A stretch of 33,741 nt of DNA from Caldanaerovirga acetigignens (GTDB lineage: Bacteria; Bacillota; Thermosediminibacteria; Thermosediminibacterales; Thermosediminibacteraceae): the NCBI RefSeq assembly GCF_900142995.1, contig NZ_FRCR01000016.1, positions 1 through 33,741 of the forward strand, read 5' to 3'. A program made the position numbers and the translations under genes. Positions 22,838-33,600 of the stretch are shown here, piece by piece (position 1 is the first letter of the stretch; every line of letters begins with the position of its first letter). The notes below the pieces were generated by a model. That model did not search any database, was not told the origin of the DNA, and worked only from the letters and a program-made list of their open reading frames with translations.

Positions 22838-23761
22838 TTGCTGAAAAAAAGACACCTTCTCGGCATAAGGGAACTTGAGGCAGAGGAAATTTCGCTAATC
22901 CTCCACCAGGCCATCTCATTAAAAGAAATCATGGAAAGGGACATCAAGAAGGTCCCCACCCTTAGAGGAAAAGCCGTTGTGAACCTGTTTTACGAGCCCA
23001 GCACCAGGACGAGGAACTCTTTCGAACTTGCTGCCAAGTACCTGAGCGCAGATACCATCAATTTTTCAACGTCGGCAAGCAGTGTCCAGAAGGGGGAAAC
23101 GCTGAAGGATACGGCAAAGACGTTAGAGATGATGGCGATAGATGCCATCGTGATCCGCCACCCGTCCTCGGGAGCCGCGGAATTTTTGGCACGCCACGTA
23201 AATGTTCCGGTTATAAATGCGGGAGATGGCACCCACGAACATCCGACGCAGGCGCTTCTTGACATGCTCACGGTTCTGGAGAAAAAAAGGACGCTTTCGG
23301 GACTGAAGGTGGCTATTGTCGGAGACATACTGCACAGCAGGGTAGCCCGTTCCAACATCTTCGGCTTTACCAAAATGGGGTCGAAAGTGTACGTGGCCGG
23401 CCCCGGTACGCTGATTCCCGCAGAAGTGGAAAGGCTAGGTGCCGTTCTTGCAAAAAATGTTGAGGATGCAATAAAAGATGCAGATGTGGTGATGCCTCTT
23501 CGGATTCAGTTGGAGCGCCAAAAGAAGGCCATGTTCCCGACCCCCGGCGAGTACTTCAAGTTTTACGGCATCGACGAAGAAAAATTGAAACTGGCAAAAG
23601 AGGATGCACTCCTTTTACACCCTGGACCGGTGAATAGGGGAATAGAGCTGAGTTCCGCAGCTATGGACGGCCCACAATCGCTAATAAACGAGCAGGTGAA
23701 AAACGGGGTGGCTGTCCGCATGGCGGTGCTCTACATGCTTATAGGAGGTGAAAGGAATTGA
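22838..23761 (+). CDS. pyrB: aspartate carbamoyltransferase catalytic subunit
   Basis: A 307-residue enzyme joining carbamoyl phosphate and aspartate, the committed step of UMP synthesis. The carbamoyl-phosphate loop STRTRNSF is at residues 55-62; [11 protein letters not shown] and [12 protein letters not shown] are the other signatures. TTG 22838 lies seven bases after AAGGAGGG and gives the normal length; the TTG 18 bases earlier overlaps that site. No pyrI regulatory subunit follows, so it is probably a Bacillus-type trimer. Confidence 0.96.
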   Translation: MLKKRHLLGIRELEAEEISLILHQAISLKEIMERDIKKVPTLRGKAVVNLFYEPSTRTRNSFELAAKYLSADTINFSTSASSVQKGETLKDTAKTLEMMAIDAIVIRHPSSGAAEFLARHVNVPVINAGDGTHEHPTQALLDMLTVLEKKRTLSGLKVAIVGDILHSRVARSNIFGFTKMGSKVYVAGPGTLIPAEVERLGAVLAKNVEDAIKDADVVMPLRIQLERQKKAMFPTPGEYFKFYGIDEEKLKLAKEDALLLHPGPVNRGIELSSAAMDGPQSLINEQVKNGVAVRMAVLYMLIGGERN

Positions 23762-25041
23762 AGGTCCTGCTTAAAGGCGCAAGGGTTTTGGATCCTTCCC
23801 GAGGACTCGATGGGATTATGGACGTTTTGATAGAAGGTGAAAGGATTGCCATGATCGGTGAGAACCTGAAGGACGAGGATGCGAAGGTCATAGACCTTTC
23901 GGGACTTCTGCTAGTTCCGGGGTTTGTGGACATGCACGTCCACCTTCGCGATCCGGGCCTGGAATACAAGGAGGACATAGAAAGTGGCGCAAAGAGTGCG
24001 GCAGCCGGAGGATTTACCGCGGTAGCCTGCATGCCCAATACCGTGCCGCCGGTGGACAATGCTGCACTAGTGAGCTACATCCTGTCTAAGGGGCAAAAAG
24101 CAGGGTTTTCCCGTGTGCTTCCTATTGGATGCATTTCAAAGGGAAGGGAAGGCAAGGAACTTGCAGAAATTGGAGAAATGGCGAGTGCAGGGGCTGTGGC
24201 GTTTTCCGATGACGGAAATTGCATCTCCGATGCGTCGCTGATGAGGAGGGCCCTGATGTATGCCGGGGATTTCGGCAAGGTCGTAATAGACCACTGTGAG
24301 GATCCGGCTCTCTCCGCGGGCGGGGTAATGAACGAAGGATACGTATCCACCCTACTTGGCCTTCCTGGCATACCGAGGAGCGCAGAGGAAGTGATGGTCG
24401 CTCGGGACGTCATACTTGCAAATGAGACCGGTGCCCGGGTGCACATAGCACACGTCAGCACGAAGGGTTCGGTGGAAATTATAAGAAAGGCTAAGGCACA
24501 GGGAATTCCCGTCACGTGCGAAGTTGCTCCACATCACCTGGTTTTGACCGAAGATGCGGTAATGGGATACAACACCAACGCAAAAGTAAACCCGCCCCTT
24601 CGCACTGAAGAAGATGTAGAGGCCTTAATAGAGGGACTGAAGGATGGCACCATAGATGCGATAGCCAGCGACCACGCGCCTCATTCGATGGACGAGAAGG
24701 ATGTGGAATTCGACAAGGCTGCCTTCGGAATCTCGGGGCTGGAGACCTCTCTGGGCTTAATTCTCACCTTTCTTGTCGGGCAGGGGAAGCTTTCCCTTGA
24801 AGAAGCGGTGAAAAAGATGAGCGTAAATCCCGCGAGGATCCTGGGGATAGAAGGAGGATCCCTTAAAGAGAAAGCTCCTGCCGATATTACGGTGATAGAC
24901 CTGAATAAAAGGTGGACGGTGGAAAGTGATAAATTCTTTTCGAAGGGAAAAAACACCCCCTTTGAAGGCTGGGAGCTTAAAGGAAAAGCGGTCATGACGA
25001 TTGTAAGAGGAAAAATAGTATATGCGGAAAAACAATATTGA
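23758..25041 (+). CDS. pyrC: dihydroorotase, class I
   Basis: A 427-residue zinc amidohydrolase closing carbamoyl aspartate to dihydroorotate. Metal ligands HVH are at residues 60-62 in [10 protein letters not shown]; the late SDHAPH motif gives the catalytic Asp. Length fits class I (PyrC of Gram-positives). The TTG start overlaps the pyrB stop by four bases, with AGGAGGTG upstream, so translation is coupled. Confidence 0.96.
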   Translation: MKVLLKGARVLDPSRGLDGIMDVLIEGERIAMIGENLKDEDAKVIDLSGLLLVPGFVDMHVHLRDPGLEYKEDIESGAKSAAAGGFTAVACMPNTVPPVDNAALVSYILSKGQKAGFSRVLPIGCISKGREGKELAEIGEMASAGAVAFSDDGNCISDASLMRRALMYAGDFGKVVIDHCEDPALSAGGVMNEGYVSTLLGLPGIPRSAEEVMVARDVILANETGARVHIAHVSTKGSVEIIRKAKAQGIPVTCEVAPHHLVLTEDAVMGYNTNAKVNPPLRTEEDVEALIEGLKDGTIDAIASDHAPHSMDEKDVEFDKAAFGISGLETSLGLILTFLVGQGKLSLEEAVKKMSVNPARILGIEGGSLKEKAPADITVIDLNKRWTVESDKFFSKGKNTPFEGWELKGKAVMTIVRGKIVYAEKQY

Positions 25042-25128
25042 AAGACGGATTGCATAAATATACAATATAATGTAAAATTATAAATAACATTTCTTAAAGC
25101 AAAGTTTAAAAAATAAAGGAGGTCTTCG

Positions 25129-26208
25129 ATGAATAGTATTCTCGTCCTTGAAGACGGGAGCGTCTTTGAAGGAAAAGCCCTCGGGCTTAAAGGAACCACT
25201 TGGGGCGAGCTGGTGTTCACAACCGGGATGACGGGGTACCAGGAAACGATAACTGACCCATCGTACGCGGGGCAGATAGTGGTGATGACCTATCCGTTAA
25301 TAGGAAATTACGGCTTTTTCGAAGAGTTTACCGAATCGGAAAGGCCCGCCCTTCGGGGCTTGGTTGTTCGCGAGGCCTGGGAAGATCCTCAAGGCAGCTC
25401 CGGAGAAAATCTCGACGGCTATTTAAAAAGGCACGGCATAATAGGTATAGATGAGATCGACACGAGGGCACTTGCGAAAAGGATAAGGGACGGCGGAGTC
25501 ATGAAGGCGGTGATTTCTACCGAACTGGAGGCGGAAGAAGCCCTGAAACTTCTGCACGAGGTGCCGGCTTTAGAGGATCAGGAACTGGTGAAAGCGGTGA
25601 CCACAAAGGAGATAAGAACTTACGGCAGAGAGGACGGCATGCCGGTGGCCGTCCTGGATTTGGGCGCAAAAAAAAGCATAATAAAGTCGCTGGTAGAAAA
25701 AGGCTTTCGGGTTACGGTTTTTCCGGCGGATACTCCGGCCAAAGTTTTGGTCGATTTTGATCCGGTAGGCATCGTCATTTCCAACGGGCCAGGCGATCCA
25801 AAGAAAGCCGACTACGCCGTGCGGGCGACAAGGGAACTTTTAGGCAAACTGCCCCTTTTCGGAATCTGCCTCGGCCATCAGATAATAGCACTAGCATTAG
25901 GGGCAAATACCTACAAACTTAAATTCGGACACCGGGGATGTAACCATCCGGTTAAGGACCTGAGAAAGGACAAAGTATACATTACTTCACAGAATCACGG
26001 CTTTGCAGTAGATCCTAAGACTCTTCCGGAAGGGGCTGAAGTTACTTTCGTAAATGTGAACGATGGGACTGTTGAGGGACTTTGGATGCCGGAATACGGT
26101 GCTTTTTCGGTGCAGTTCCATCCGGAAGCCTCTCCGGGACCACTTGATACGGGGCATCTCTTTGACGAATTCATCGCACTGGCAAAAGGGGGAATTAAGA
26201 ATGCCTAA
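25129..26208 (+). CDS. carA: carbamoyl-phosphate synthase small (glutaminase) subunit
   Basis: The 359-residue subunit hydrolyses glutamine and channels ammonia to CarB. GICLGHQ gives the nucleophile C247; the triad is completed in [11 protein letters not shown]. The first half has the family [16 protein letters not shown] segment. ATG follows AAGGAGG. An AT-rich 87-nt gap (25042-25128) precedes it and contains TATAAT at 25066-25071, but I find no well-spaced -35. Confidence 0.97.
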   Translation: MNSILVLEDGSVFEGKALGLKGTTWGELVFTTGMTGYQETITDPSYAGQIVVMTYPLIGNYGFFEEFTESERPALRGLVVREAWEDPQGSSGENLDGYLKRHGIIGIDEIDTRALAKRIRDGGVMKAVISTELEAEEALKLLHEVPALEDQELVKAVTTKEIRTYGREDGMPVAVLDLGAKKSIIKSLVEKGFRVTVFPADTPAKVLVDFDPVGIVISNGPGDPKKADYAVRATRELLGKLPLFGICLGHQIIALALGANTYKLKFGHRGCNHPVKDLRKDKVYITSQNHGFAVDPKTLPEGAEVTFVNVNDGTVEGLWMPEYGAFSVQFHPEASPGPLDTGHLFDEFIALAKGGIKNA

Positions 26209-29200
26209 AGACCCTTCGATAAAAAAAGTAATGGTTATAGGCTCAGGACCAATAGTAATAGGCCAAGCCGCGGAATTCGATTATGCGGGGACTCAAGCGT
26301 GCATATCATTGAAAGAAGAAGGGTTAGAGGTAGTGCTCATAAACAGCAATCCAGCAACGATAATGACTGACTCCGAGATCGCTGACAGGGTTTATATAGA
26401 ACCGCTGACGCTGGAATTTGCCGAAAAGGTTATAAGGCGTGAAAAGCCCGACGGACTTTTACCGACCCTGGGTGGTCAGGTGGGGCTTAACCTGGCTGTG
26501 GAGCTTGCAGAAAGCGGTGTACTTGAAAAGGAAGGAGTTAAACTCCTAGGGACGCCCCTTTCGACGATTAAAAAGGCAGAGGATAGAGAAATGTTTAAAA
26601 ACTTAATGATAGAAATAGGCGAGCCAGTGCCGGAAAGCAAAATTGTGTACAGTGTAGAAGAAGCCCTTTCTTTTGCCAAAGAGACTGGCTTTCCCCTTAT
26701 TGTCAGGCCCTCGTATACATTAGGCGGAACAGGAGGAGGAATAGCTTATGACGAAGAGGATCTGGTGAGAATAGTGGATATAGGACTGAAGCAAAGCCGT
26801 ATTCACCAGGTGTTACTAGAAAAGAGCCTCCTCGGCATGAAAGAAATAGAATTTGAAGTAATGCGGGACAGCAAGGATCAGTGCATAACCGTATGCAGTA
26901 TGGAAAACGTAGATCCCGTCGGTATTCACACAGGCGACAGCATTGTGGTGGCACCGTGTCAGACACTAAACGATAAGGAATACCAAATGTTGAGATCTGC
27001 TGCAATAAAGATAATCAGAGCACTAGGTGTTGAAGGAGGGTGCAATATCCAATTTGCTTTAGATCCAAAGACGGGGAACTACTACGTTATAGAGGTCAAT
27101 CCTAGAGTTAGCAGGTCTAGTGCCCTGGCGTCGAAGGCCACTGGTTACCCTATTGCCAGGATTGCCGCCAAGATATCTGTTGGTCTTGCACTTGATGAAA
27201 TAAAAAACCCAGTAACGGGAAAGACCACCGCGTGTTTCGAACCGACGGTGGATTACGTCGTCGTAAAGATGCCCCGGTGGCCTTTCGACAAGTTTGCGGA
27301 AGCCGACAGGACGTTGGGAACTCAGATGAAGGCGACAGGAGAAGTGATGGCAATAGACAGGACTTTAGAAGGGGCCTTCATGAAAGCGGTGAGGTCCCTA
27401 GAGCAGGGGGCGGTAGATCTTACGCTTAAGGAAATCGAAAGGCTGTCTACGGAAGAGTTAAAAAGTAAAATAGCAAAGGCAACCGACGAGAGGCTTTTTG
27501 CCATAGCTGAAGCTCTGCGAAGAGGTATCGGCATCAACGAGATATCTACCCTTTCAGGCATAGATCCCTTCTTCGTAAGGAAGATAGAAAATATAGTTAA
27601 ATTGGAAGCGCAATTGAAAGCGGAAGCGGAAAACCTAAGCGAAGGGCTCCTCAAAAAGGCAAAGAGGATGGGATTCCCTGACGTTGTAATAGCCAAACAC
27701 ACAGGTCTTTCCGAAAAGGAGGTAAGAGAGCTCAGGGATAAATTTTCCATCCGGCCAACTTACAAAATTGTGGATACATGTGCAGCAGAATTCGAAGCCG
27801 AAACTCCTTACTTTTACTCCACCTTCGAGGTTGAAAACGAAGCAAAGCCCGAAGGCAAGGAGAGCGTCGTGATTCTGGGAGCGGGCCCCATAAGGATAGG
27901 CCAGGGCATAGAGTTCGACTACTGCTGCGTGCATGCGGTCTGGGCGACTAAAAAAATGGGGTATAGGGCTATAATAGTTAACAACAATCCCGAAACCGTC
28001 AGTACAGATTACAGCACCGCTGATCGGCTGTACTTCGAGCCTCTCTACATCGAAGACGTGATGGCGGTGATAGAAAACGAAAATCCAATCGGCGTGATGG
28101 TTCAATTCGGCGGGCAGACGGCGGTGAACCTTTCATGGGAGCTGGCGAAAAGAGGGGTAAGGATTCTCGGAACTCAGATAGAATCCATTGACATAGCCGA
28201 GGATCGGGAAAAGTTCGATGCTTTTTTAAGCGAGCTTTCTATTCCCCGGCCAAAAGGATGTGCGGTAAGGAGCTATGAAGAGGCACTGAGAAAAGCAGAG
28301 GAAATAGGTTTTCCGTTGCTCGTCCGGCCGTCCTACGTTCTGGGAGGCCGGGCGATGGAGATAGTCTACGATATGGACGAATTGAAGGCTTATATAGAAG
28401 AGGCGGTAGACGCGTCTCCGGAAAGACCTGTGCTAATAGACAGGTACATCTGCGGAACTGAAGTTGAAGTGGATGCAATTTGCGATGGGAAAGAGGTGCT
28501 TATTCCCGGAATTATGGAGCATATCGAGCGAGCGGGGATTCATTCGGGAGATAGCATAGCAGTTTGGCCTCCAAGGACATTGAGCAAAAAAGCCAAAGAT
28601 AAAATTGTGGACTACACTGTTAAGATAGCTCTAAAACTAGGGGTAAAAGGGCTTTTGAATATACAGTTTGTAGTTCGGGGAGACGAAGTGTACGTTCTAG
28701 AAGTAAACCCGCGCTCCAGCCGAACTGTACCGTATCTCAGCAAGATAACGGGTGTCCCTATGGTAGATTTGGCAGTCCAAATAGCCCTGGGCGAAACTTT
28801 AGAGAGCCTGGGATACAGCAGTGGTATTTTGCCCGAGCCGGACTTTGTGGCAGTAAAGGCACCGGTCTTTTCCTTCGGCAAGCTCACGCAGGCAGAAATT
28901 TCCCTGGGACCGGAGATGAAGTCCACCGGCGAGGTGCTGGGCATAGAAAAAACCTTCGAAAAGGCGCTTTACAAGGCCTTTTTCGCATCGGGTGTAAGAG
29001 TGCCCAAAAGTGGCGGAATTTTGGTTACTGTGGCCGACAGGGACAAACCCGAAGCGGTAAGGCTGATAAGGGGATTCAAAAATCTAGGATTTGAAATATA
29101 CGCTACGAAGGGCACCGCAAAAGCATTAAAGGAAGCTGGCATCGATGCAAAAGTGGTTAACAAGTGGGAAGAGGGTTCTCCAAATGTAATGGACCTCTTC

Positions 29201-29404
29201 AGGAATGGAAAGATTAATTTGGTAATTAATACGTTGAGCCGAGGAGGTGGGTCCAGGAGGGACGGTTTCAAGATAAGGAGGGCTGCAGCGGACGAAGGGA
29301 TTCCCTGCCTTACATCTCTGGATACCGCCTGGGCGCTTTACCGAGCGATTGAGGCTTTAAGCATAGACATTATTCTGCTAGAGAGCATTTCGAAGGTGGG
29401 GTGA
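26201..29404 (+). CDS. carB: carbamoyl-phosphate synthase large subunit
   Basis: A 1067-residue duplicated ATP-grasp enzyme. The two synthetase halves both begin with the expected motif: [21 protein letters not shown] near residue 10 and [19 protein letters not shown] near 560. Each half has a RPSYxLGG loop, and the C-terminal region is the MGS-like allosteric domain ([16 protein letters not shown]). I chose ATG 26201, with AAAGGGGGA upstream and an 8-bp overlap with carA; the longer frame runs inside carA. Full length, no defect seen. Confidence 0.97.
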   Translation: MPKDPSIKKVMVIGSGPIVIGQAAEFDYAGTQACISLKEEGLEVVLINSNPATIMTDSEIADRVYIEPLTLEFAEKVIRREKPDGLLPTLGGQVGLNLAVELAESGVLEKEGVKLLGTPLSTIKKAEDREMFKNLMIEIGEPVPESKIVYSVEEALSFAKETGFPLIVRPSYTLGGTGGGIAYDEEDLVRIVDIGLKQSRIHQVLLEKSLLGMKEIEFEVMRDSKDQCITVCSMENVDPVGIHTGDSIVVAPCQTLNDKEYQMLRSAAIKIIRALGVEGGCNIQFALDPKTGNYYVIEVNPRVSRSSALASKATGYPIARIAAKISVGLALDEIKNPVTGKTTACFEPTVDYVVVKMPRWPFDKFAEADRTLGTQMKATGEVMAIDRTLEGAFMKAVRSLEQGAVDLTLKEIERLSTEELKSKIAKATDERLFAIAEALRRGIGINEISTLSGIDPFFVRKIENIVKLEAQLKAEAENLSEGLLKKAKRMGFPDVVIAKHTGLSEKEVRELRDKFSIRPTYKIVDTCAAEFEAETPYFYSTFEVENEAKPEGKESVVILGAGPIRIGQGIEFDYCCVHAVWATKKMGYRAIIVNNNPETVSTDYSTADRLYFEPLYIEDVMAVIENENPIGVMVQFGGQTAVNLSWELAKRGVRILGTQIESIDIAEDREKFDAFLSELSIPRPKGCAVRSYEEALRKAEEIGFPLLVRPSYVLGGRAMEIVYDMDELKAYIEEAVDASPERPVLIDRYICGTEVEVDAICDGKEVLIPGIMEHIERAGIHSGDSIAVWPPRTLSKKAKDKIVDYTVKIALKLGVKGLLNIQFVVRGDEVYVLEVNPRSSRTVPYLSKITGVPMVDLAVQIALGETLESLGYSSGILPEPDFVAVKAPVFSFGKLTQAEISLGPEMKSTGEVLGIEKTFEKALYKAFFASGVRVPKSGGILVTVADRDKPEAVRLIRGFKNLGFEIYATKGTAKALKEAGIDAKVVNKWEEGSPNVMDLFRNGKINLVINTLSRGGGSRRDGFKIRRAAADEGIPCLTSLDTAWALYRAIEALSIDIILLESISKVG

Positions 29405-29420
29405 TATTCTGGAAAGCCTG

Positions 29421-30197
29421 TTGCATCAAGCAGAAATCATCCTTAACGAAGAAGTGGCCCGCGGCATATACCTACTTCGGCTCCGCGCCAATAAAGTGGC
29501 AGAAAGCGCAAATCCCGGCCAGTTCCTCCACGTGAAGTGCACAAAAGGGCCCCATCCCCTGCTCAGGAGGCCCTTCAGCATCGCTGATGCCCATAGGGAA
29601 GAGGGCACTGCGGACATAATATACCGCGTGGTGGGTGAAGGTACTTCGATTTTATCCCAAAAAAGGCCGGGAGAGGTGCTGGATATCATGGGACCGCTGG
29701 GCAGGGGCTTCCCCTTGCCCCTGCCGGGGAGGCTGCCGTTAATAGTAGGCGGGGGAGTTGGAGTCGCTCCACTCCTTTTTTTAGCAAAGGAACTTAATAA
29801 ATCAGGTTTGGTAGGTAGAGCCTTTTTAGGCTTTTCCACCGCACGGGAAGCTTTCGGTAAAGAAATTTTTGAAACCTGTGGCTTTTCGGTAGAACTAACC
29901 ACGGACGATGGGACACATGGCAAAAGAGGCTTTCCTACTGACCTTCTGGAAGATTTTTTGAAAGGCGAGAAAAAAGTGCAGGCCGTCGTGTACGCCTGCG
30001 GCCCCAGGATGCTCCTTTTAAAAGTGAAAGAGATCGCTGTGTCTTTTGGCATCCTCGCCTATCTTTCGCTGGAGGAGAAGATGGGTTGCGGGATTGGGGC
30101 CTGCCTCGGGTGCGCTGTGAAATCTGCCAAAGGAGGATATAAAAAGGTCTGCCGGGATGGTCCGGTTTTCGAAGCGGGGGAAGTGGAAATATGGTAG
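29421..30197 (+). CDS. pyrK: dihydroorotate dehydrogenase electron-transfer subunit
   Basis: A 258-residue FAD and [2Fe-2S] protein that passes electrons from PyrD to NAD+. LLRRPFSIADA is the FAD motif, GGGVGVAPLLFLAKEL the nucleotide site, and CGIGACLGCAVK with a later VCRDGPVF holds the four cluster cysteines. The start is uncertain: TTG 29421 has only a weak GGAAAG, whereas the stronger AGGTGG at 29394 would suit an unusual in-frame CTG at 29409. Confidence 0.93.
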   Translation: MHQAEIILNEEVARGIYLLRLRANKVAESANPGQFLHVKCTKGPHPLLRRPFSIADAHREEGTADIIYRVVGEGTSILSQKRPGEVLDIMGPLGRGFPLPLPGRLPLIVGGGVGVAPLLFLAKELNKSGLVGRAFLGFSTAREAFGKEIFETCGFSVELTTDDGTHGKRGFPTDLLEDFLKGEKKVQAVVYACGPRMLLLKVKEIAVSFGILAYLSLEEKMGCGIGACLGCAVKSAKGGYKKVCRDGPVFEAGEVEIW

Positions 30198-31117
30198 ACC
30201 TGAGCGTAAAGATAGCCGGAATTTGCCTCAAAAATCCCGTGATGGTAGCATCGGGCACTTTCGGGTTTGCCAGGGAGTATTCGAGGATGTTCGACGTGAA
30301 TGAGCTCGGTGCAGTAGTTACGAAGGGCATTACCCTCCTTCCCAAAGAAGGCAACCCCCCTCCTAGGCTTTTTGAGACCACGGCAGGTCTTTTGAATTCG
30401 GTAGGCCTCGAAAATCCCGGAGTTGAAGGTTTCGTAAGGGATGAGTGGCCGTATCTCAAAACTCTGCAGGTGCCGGTTATAGTCAATATTGCCGGAGAGA
30501 CGGTGGAGGAATACAGGAGGATAACCCAGTGCCTTTCGCACCTCGAAGGCATTTCGGCCCTCGAGGTCAACATATCCTGTCCCAACGTGGGAAAAGGAGG
30601 CATTGCCTTCGGCCGGCATCCTGATAGCGCTTACGAAGTGGTGAGGGCCGTGAAAGAACAGTCTCACTTCCCCGTGATCGCAAAACTCTCTCCAAACGTC
30701 TCAGATATCCGCGAGATAGCACTGGCGGTAGAGGAAGCGGGGGCGGATGCAGTATCGCTGATAAATACAATTCTAGGGATGGCGTTGGACGTAGAAAAAA
30801 AGCGGCCAGTTTTCAAGAGGGTCTTCGCCGGCCTTTCGGGTCCTGCGGTAAAACCCATAGCTTTGAGGATGGTGTACGAAGTTTACGAGGCAGTAAAGAT
30901 ACCCATTATAGGAATGGGAGGAATATATAATTGGCGTGATGCGGTGGAATTCATCCTGGCGGGAGCAAGTGCGGTTGCTGTGGGAAGTGCTATATTTTCC
31001 GACCCTGTGGCTCCGCTGAAGATAATCCGCGGTCTTGAAGATTATGCGGCGAAAAACCTTCAAAAGAGACTTTCGGATTTGGTGGGCCTCGCCCACAGGA
31101 ATGATGCGGAATTTTGA
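30191..31117 (+). CDS. pyrD: dihydroorotate dehydrogenase B, catalytic subunit
   Basis: A 308-residue FMN TIM-barrel enzyme of class 1B, oxidising dihydroorotate to orotate. The catalytic cysteine is C130 in EVNISCPNVGKGG, which distinguishes it from class 2 (Ser). GMGGIYNWRDAVEFILAGASAVAVGSA binds the FMN phosphate. It overlaps the end of pyrK by seven bases; the two form the NAD-linked heterotetramer. Confidence 0.97.
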   Translation: MVDLSVKIAGICLKNPVMVASGTFGFAREYSRMFDVNELGAVVTKGITLLPKEGNPPPRLFETTAGLLNSVGLENPGVEGFVRDEWPYLKTLQVPVIVNIAGETVEEYRRITQCLSHLEGISALEVNISCPNVGKGGIAFGRHPDSAYEVVRAVKEQSHFPVIAKLSPNVSDIREIALAVEEAGADAVSLINTILGMALDVEKKRPVFKRVFAGLSGPAVKPIALRMVYEVYEAVKIPIIGMGGIYNWRDAVEFILAGASAVAVGSAIFSDPVAPLKIIRGLEDYAAKNLQKRLSDLVGLAHRNDAEF

Positions 31118-31132
31118 AAGGGGTGCGATCCG

Positions 31133-31837
31133 TTGGAAGAATATTTTAAAAGGGTGATAATCGCCCTTGACACTCCCGACGAAAAGAGGGCTCTTGAACT
31201 CGTGAGACTTTTGAAAAACCGCGTGGGGATATTCAAGGTGGGCCTTGAACTTTTTACAGGTGCAGGGCCTTCAATCATCGGGAAAATAAACGAAGAGGGG
31301 TGCCGGGTTTTCTTGGACCTCAAGTTTCACGATATACCGAATACCGTTTACGGAGCCGTAAAACAAGCGGCAAGGCTTGGCGCTTTCATGCTCGATGTCC
31401 ATGCCTCCGGCGGCAGGAAGATGATGGAGTGGGCGAAAAAAGCGGTTGAGGAGGTCTTTGAAAGAGATTGCGAAAAGCGGCCTAAAATTCTGGCCGTAAC
31501 GGTGCTCACAAGCATTGATGGTGAGGACCTGAAAGAGATGAATGTAGAAAAGTCCCCCTGCGAGCAGGTCCTTTCATTGGCCAAAATGGCAAAGCAAATA
31601 GGGCTCGACGGTGTCGTGGCATCCCCCCTGGAAATCCGCAAAATAAAGGAGGTTCTAGGGAGGGATTTCATGGTGGTAACCCCCGGAGTTCGTCCCTCCT
31701 TTGCCGCGGCTTCGGATCAAAAGCGGGTGATGACTCCACTTGAAGCCATAAAAATGGGCACAGATTACATCGTTATAGGGCGTCCGGTGACGGCGGCGGA
31801 AGACCCGCCGGCCGCCCTCGAAAAAATCTTCGATTGA
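31133..31837 (+). CDS. pyrF: orotidine-5'-phosphate decarboxylase
   Basis: A 234-residue TIM-barrel enzyme making UMP. The catalytic charged network is in FLDLKFHDIPNT (D62, K64, D67), and VTPGVRP and YIVIGRPVT bind phosphate. TTG start with AAAGGGGTG upstream, 15 nt after pyrD. Confidence 0.96.
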   Translation: MEEYFKRVIIALDTPDEKRALELVRLLKNRVGIFKVGLELFTGAGPSIIGKINEEGCRVFLDLKFHDIPNTVYGAVKQAARLGAFMLDVHASGGRKMMEWAKKAVEEVFERDCEKRPKILAVTVLTSIDGEDLKEMNVEKSPCEQVLSLAKMAKQIGLDGVVASPLEIRKIKEVLGRDFMVVTPGVRPSFAAASDQKRVMTPLEAIKMGTDYIVIGRPVTAAEDPPAALEKIFD

Positions 31838-31851
31838 AAGGGGGATAACCC

Positions 31852-32424
31852 TTGACACGCGAAGAAATACAGGAGATTTTTGAAAAGGCCGAAGTGCTGC
31901 TTACCGGGCACTTTATCCTGACTTCCGGCAGGCACAGCGAAAAATACCTCCAGTGTGCAAGGCTCCTCCAGTATCCCAAGCTTGCAGAAAAAGCCTTGAA
32001 GGAGCTGGCACAAAACTTCATGGAAAGCGAGGTAGACACGGTAATAGGGCCCGCCATCGGCGGCATAATAGTTGCCTACGAAGTGGCGAGGGCTCTGGGT
32101 GCAAGGGCCCTTTTTGCCGAAAGGGAAAACGGGGTGATGACCCTTCGCAGGGGTTTTTCCATAGAGCCGGGAGAACGCGTCCTTGTGGTTGAGGACGTGG
32201 TGACCACCGGCGGTTCGGTGAAGGAAGTGATTGATGTGGTCAGGTCCTGCGGCGGCCAAGTTGTGGGCGTTGGAGCTCTGGTGGACAGGAGTGCAAGCAA
32301 GGTGGATTTCGGGGTGCCGTTTTATTCCCTTTTGAGCATGGAAGTTGAGTCCTATCTCCCTGAAGAGTGTCCCCTCTGCAAAAAGGGCCTGCCGGCCCAA
32401 AAGCCTGGGAGCAAGAAGTTATGA
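31852..32424 (+). CDS. pyrE: orotate phosphoribosyltransferase
   Basis: A 190-residue type I phosphoribosyltransferase that makes OMP from orotate and PRPP. The PRPP motif [13 protein letters not shown] is at residues 110-122; [17 protein letters not shown] is typical of the Thermus/Clostridia-like PyrE group. TTG start with AAAGGGGG. The C-terminus has CPLCKKG, a small Cys pair. It is the last gene of the operon. Confidence 0.95.
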   Translation: MTREEIQEIFEKAEVLLTGHFILTSGRHSEKYLQCARLLQYPKLAEKALKELAQNFMESEVDTVIGPAIGGIIVAYEVARALGARALFAERENGVMTLRRGFSIEPGERVLVVEDVVTTGGSVKEVIDVVRSCGGQVVGVGALVDRSASKVDFGVPFYSLLSMEVESYLPEECPLCKKGLPAQKPGSKKL

Positions 32425-32470
32425 AGAGGACATGAAAGGAATATATTTATAAAAAGAACGTAAAAAAACA

Positions 32471-32501
32471 AAGGAGCGGGAATACCCGCTCTTTCTTTTT
32501 T
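32471..32501 (+). terminator. terminator of the pyr operon
   Basis: GAGCGGG (32474-32480) pairs with CCCGCTC (32485-32491) around AATA, extended by AAAG/CTTT, followed by a T-rich tract. Confidence 0.88.
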
Positions 32502-32595
32502 AAAAAATTTTCGATTTCAGGGAACTTTTTGGCGGCATAAAACGACTATATTTATAGAGGGAAAAATTCCATGGACAAGTCGGCAAAAAGAATTA

Positions 32596-32886
32596 TTGAT
32601 TCTGAATTCGCCGGTTAATGATGATAATGAAGAGGATATAATCGACCGTATGGAAGATGAAAACATTGATGTAGCCGGTACAGTCAGCAGCAATCTTTTT
32701 GTTGAAGAGTTTTTATCGTCTCTCGCCGAAAAACGGAGGGCCGTGATAGAATACCAGGTGCTGCAAGGGTATACTGAAACCGAAACTGCGATAAAATTAA
32801 GAATATCGCAGCAGGCTGTCAATAGATTAAAATCAAGAGCTCTGCAAAAAAATGAAACGGGTTTTAGGGAGCAGGGATTATTATAA
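32596..32886 (+). CDS. sigma-70 region-4-like protein, probably 5'-truncated
   Basis: The C-terminal part EFLSSLAEKRRAVIEYQVLQGYTETETAIKLRISQQAVNRLKSRALQK is a sigma region 4 / helix-turn-helix domain. The region before it is acidic (DDNEEDIIDRMEDENIDVAG). The frame stays open upstream of the TTG at 32596, reading GTFWRHKTTIFIEGKIPW from about 32521, and that stretch looks like genuine protein. However, no start with a ribosome-binding site exists, and the frame runs back into the pyr terminator. I read this as a gene that lost its beginning by rearrangement; a short product from TTG is possible but weakly supported. Such small sigma-like proteins occur on mobile elements. Confidence 0.5.
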   Translation: MILNSPVNDDNEEDIIDRMEDENIDVAGTVSSNLFVEEFLSSLAEKRRAVIEYQVLQGYTETETAIKLRISQQAVNRLKSRALQKNETGFREQGLL

Positions 32887-33346
32887 CTGTTTATCAGAAG
32901 AATAGGTTAGTTAGTAAACCTGCTGTATAAAAACCAGGATGGAGGCCGGGAAGCGGGAGCAAATTGATATTAATATCCGATGGTAAAATATAGAAGGCGA
33001 ATGAGATATGATAAAAACAATATTCCGGCATGAATCGAAAAAGCCATTTTTAAAAGGGGTTGTGATTTTTGATTTTGGAAGTCCTTTTGTATAGCAGAGG
33101 GCAAATTATATTTGAAGGGGGGTGATGCCATTGGGCTAGTATTTATTGTTTACGATTTATAAAAATCTAAAATCTATCATCTTATTGAAACTGAAAAAAT
33201 AATTACTTCTGATAAAAGAACTTGATAATCAGAAAAATGAGTTTTTGAAAATTTATTACTATACCATTTAGTAGGGTGCGTAAAATGGTCAGATCTGTTG
33301 CATACAATGTGAGTTATTGATCGATCAAATATATAATTAATTAGCA
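32887..33346. other. AT-rich spacer without convincing genes
   Basis: I find no credible gene here. A 28-codon frame at 33008-33094 (MIKTIFRHESKKPFLKGVV, then IFDFGSPFV) has AAGGCG upstream but is very short. A GGGGGG at 33117-33122 precedes an ATG that stops after four codons. Both could be debris of an element related to the truncated sigma gene. Confidence 0.4.
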
Positions 33347-33377
33347 GGTCTACTTGTAATATAATTACAAGTAGACC
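33347..33377. repeat. 14-bp perfect inverted repeat
   Basis: GGTCTACTTGTAAT (33347-33360) and its exact complement (33364-33377) are separated by three bases. The next 25 bp contain a second hairpin, TGCCGCA/TGCGGCA (33382-33388 with 33394-33400). Neither has a T-run. They lie just outside the likely left end of the IS110 element. Confidence 0.7.
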
Positions 33378-33432
33378 CCCATGCCGCAACAAATGCGGCA
33401 CCAGCAGAAGATGAAAATGCCCGCCCTTATGA

Positions 33433-33438
33433 TATAAT
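33433..33438 (+). promoter_or_regulatory. -10 element at the IS110 left end
   Basis: A perfect TATAAT. At 17 bp upstream the sequence is GATGAA, a poor -35. In IS110 elements the full promoter is known to form only when the circle joins right and left ends, which would explain a lone -10. Confidence 0.5.
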
Positions 33439-33440
33439 CA

Positions 33441-33600
33441 GTACGCGGCTGGTGAAGGCAGGTCGCTACTACCTTGGTGCCTCGAGCCCGACAAGTAGAC
33501 AGACCACAACGACCAGGTGCACCATAGATTGTTGCTCCCTTTTAGGGAAGCACGCAGGATAGAATAACCCCTTATGGTTGTTGCACCAGCCCTTCAAAAC
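33441..33600 (+). ncRNA. candidate bridge RNA of the IS110 element
   Basis: Between the -10 box and the recombinase ribosome-binding site the sequence folds well. GGCTGGTG (33447-33454) can pair with CACCAGCC (33584-33591) to close the whole unit. Inside are a hairpin with an asymmetric loop (GGCA/TGCC and GGT/ACC, 33457-33481), GGTGCA/TGCACC (33516-33521 with 33582-33587, competing with the closing helix), TGCT-CCC/GGG-AGCA (33533-33552) and AACC/GGTT (33566-33579). IS110-family left ends encode a bridge RNA with target- and donor-binding loops; assignment here rests on position and folding only. Confidence 0.45.

Noticed and set aside
22612-22878. 88-aa ORF and antisense frames in the pyr leader
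   Set aside because: The region is explained by promoter, PyrR loop and two terminators; the frames have no ribosome-binding site.
25042-25128. Internal promoter before carA
   Set aside because: A TATAAT exists at 25066-25071 but no -35 hexamer with acceptable spacing; AT-richness alone explains it.
33177-33401. 74-aa minus-strand ORF
   Set aside because: It spans two perfect hairpins, lacks a convincing start and resembles no family I know.
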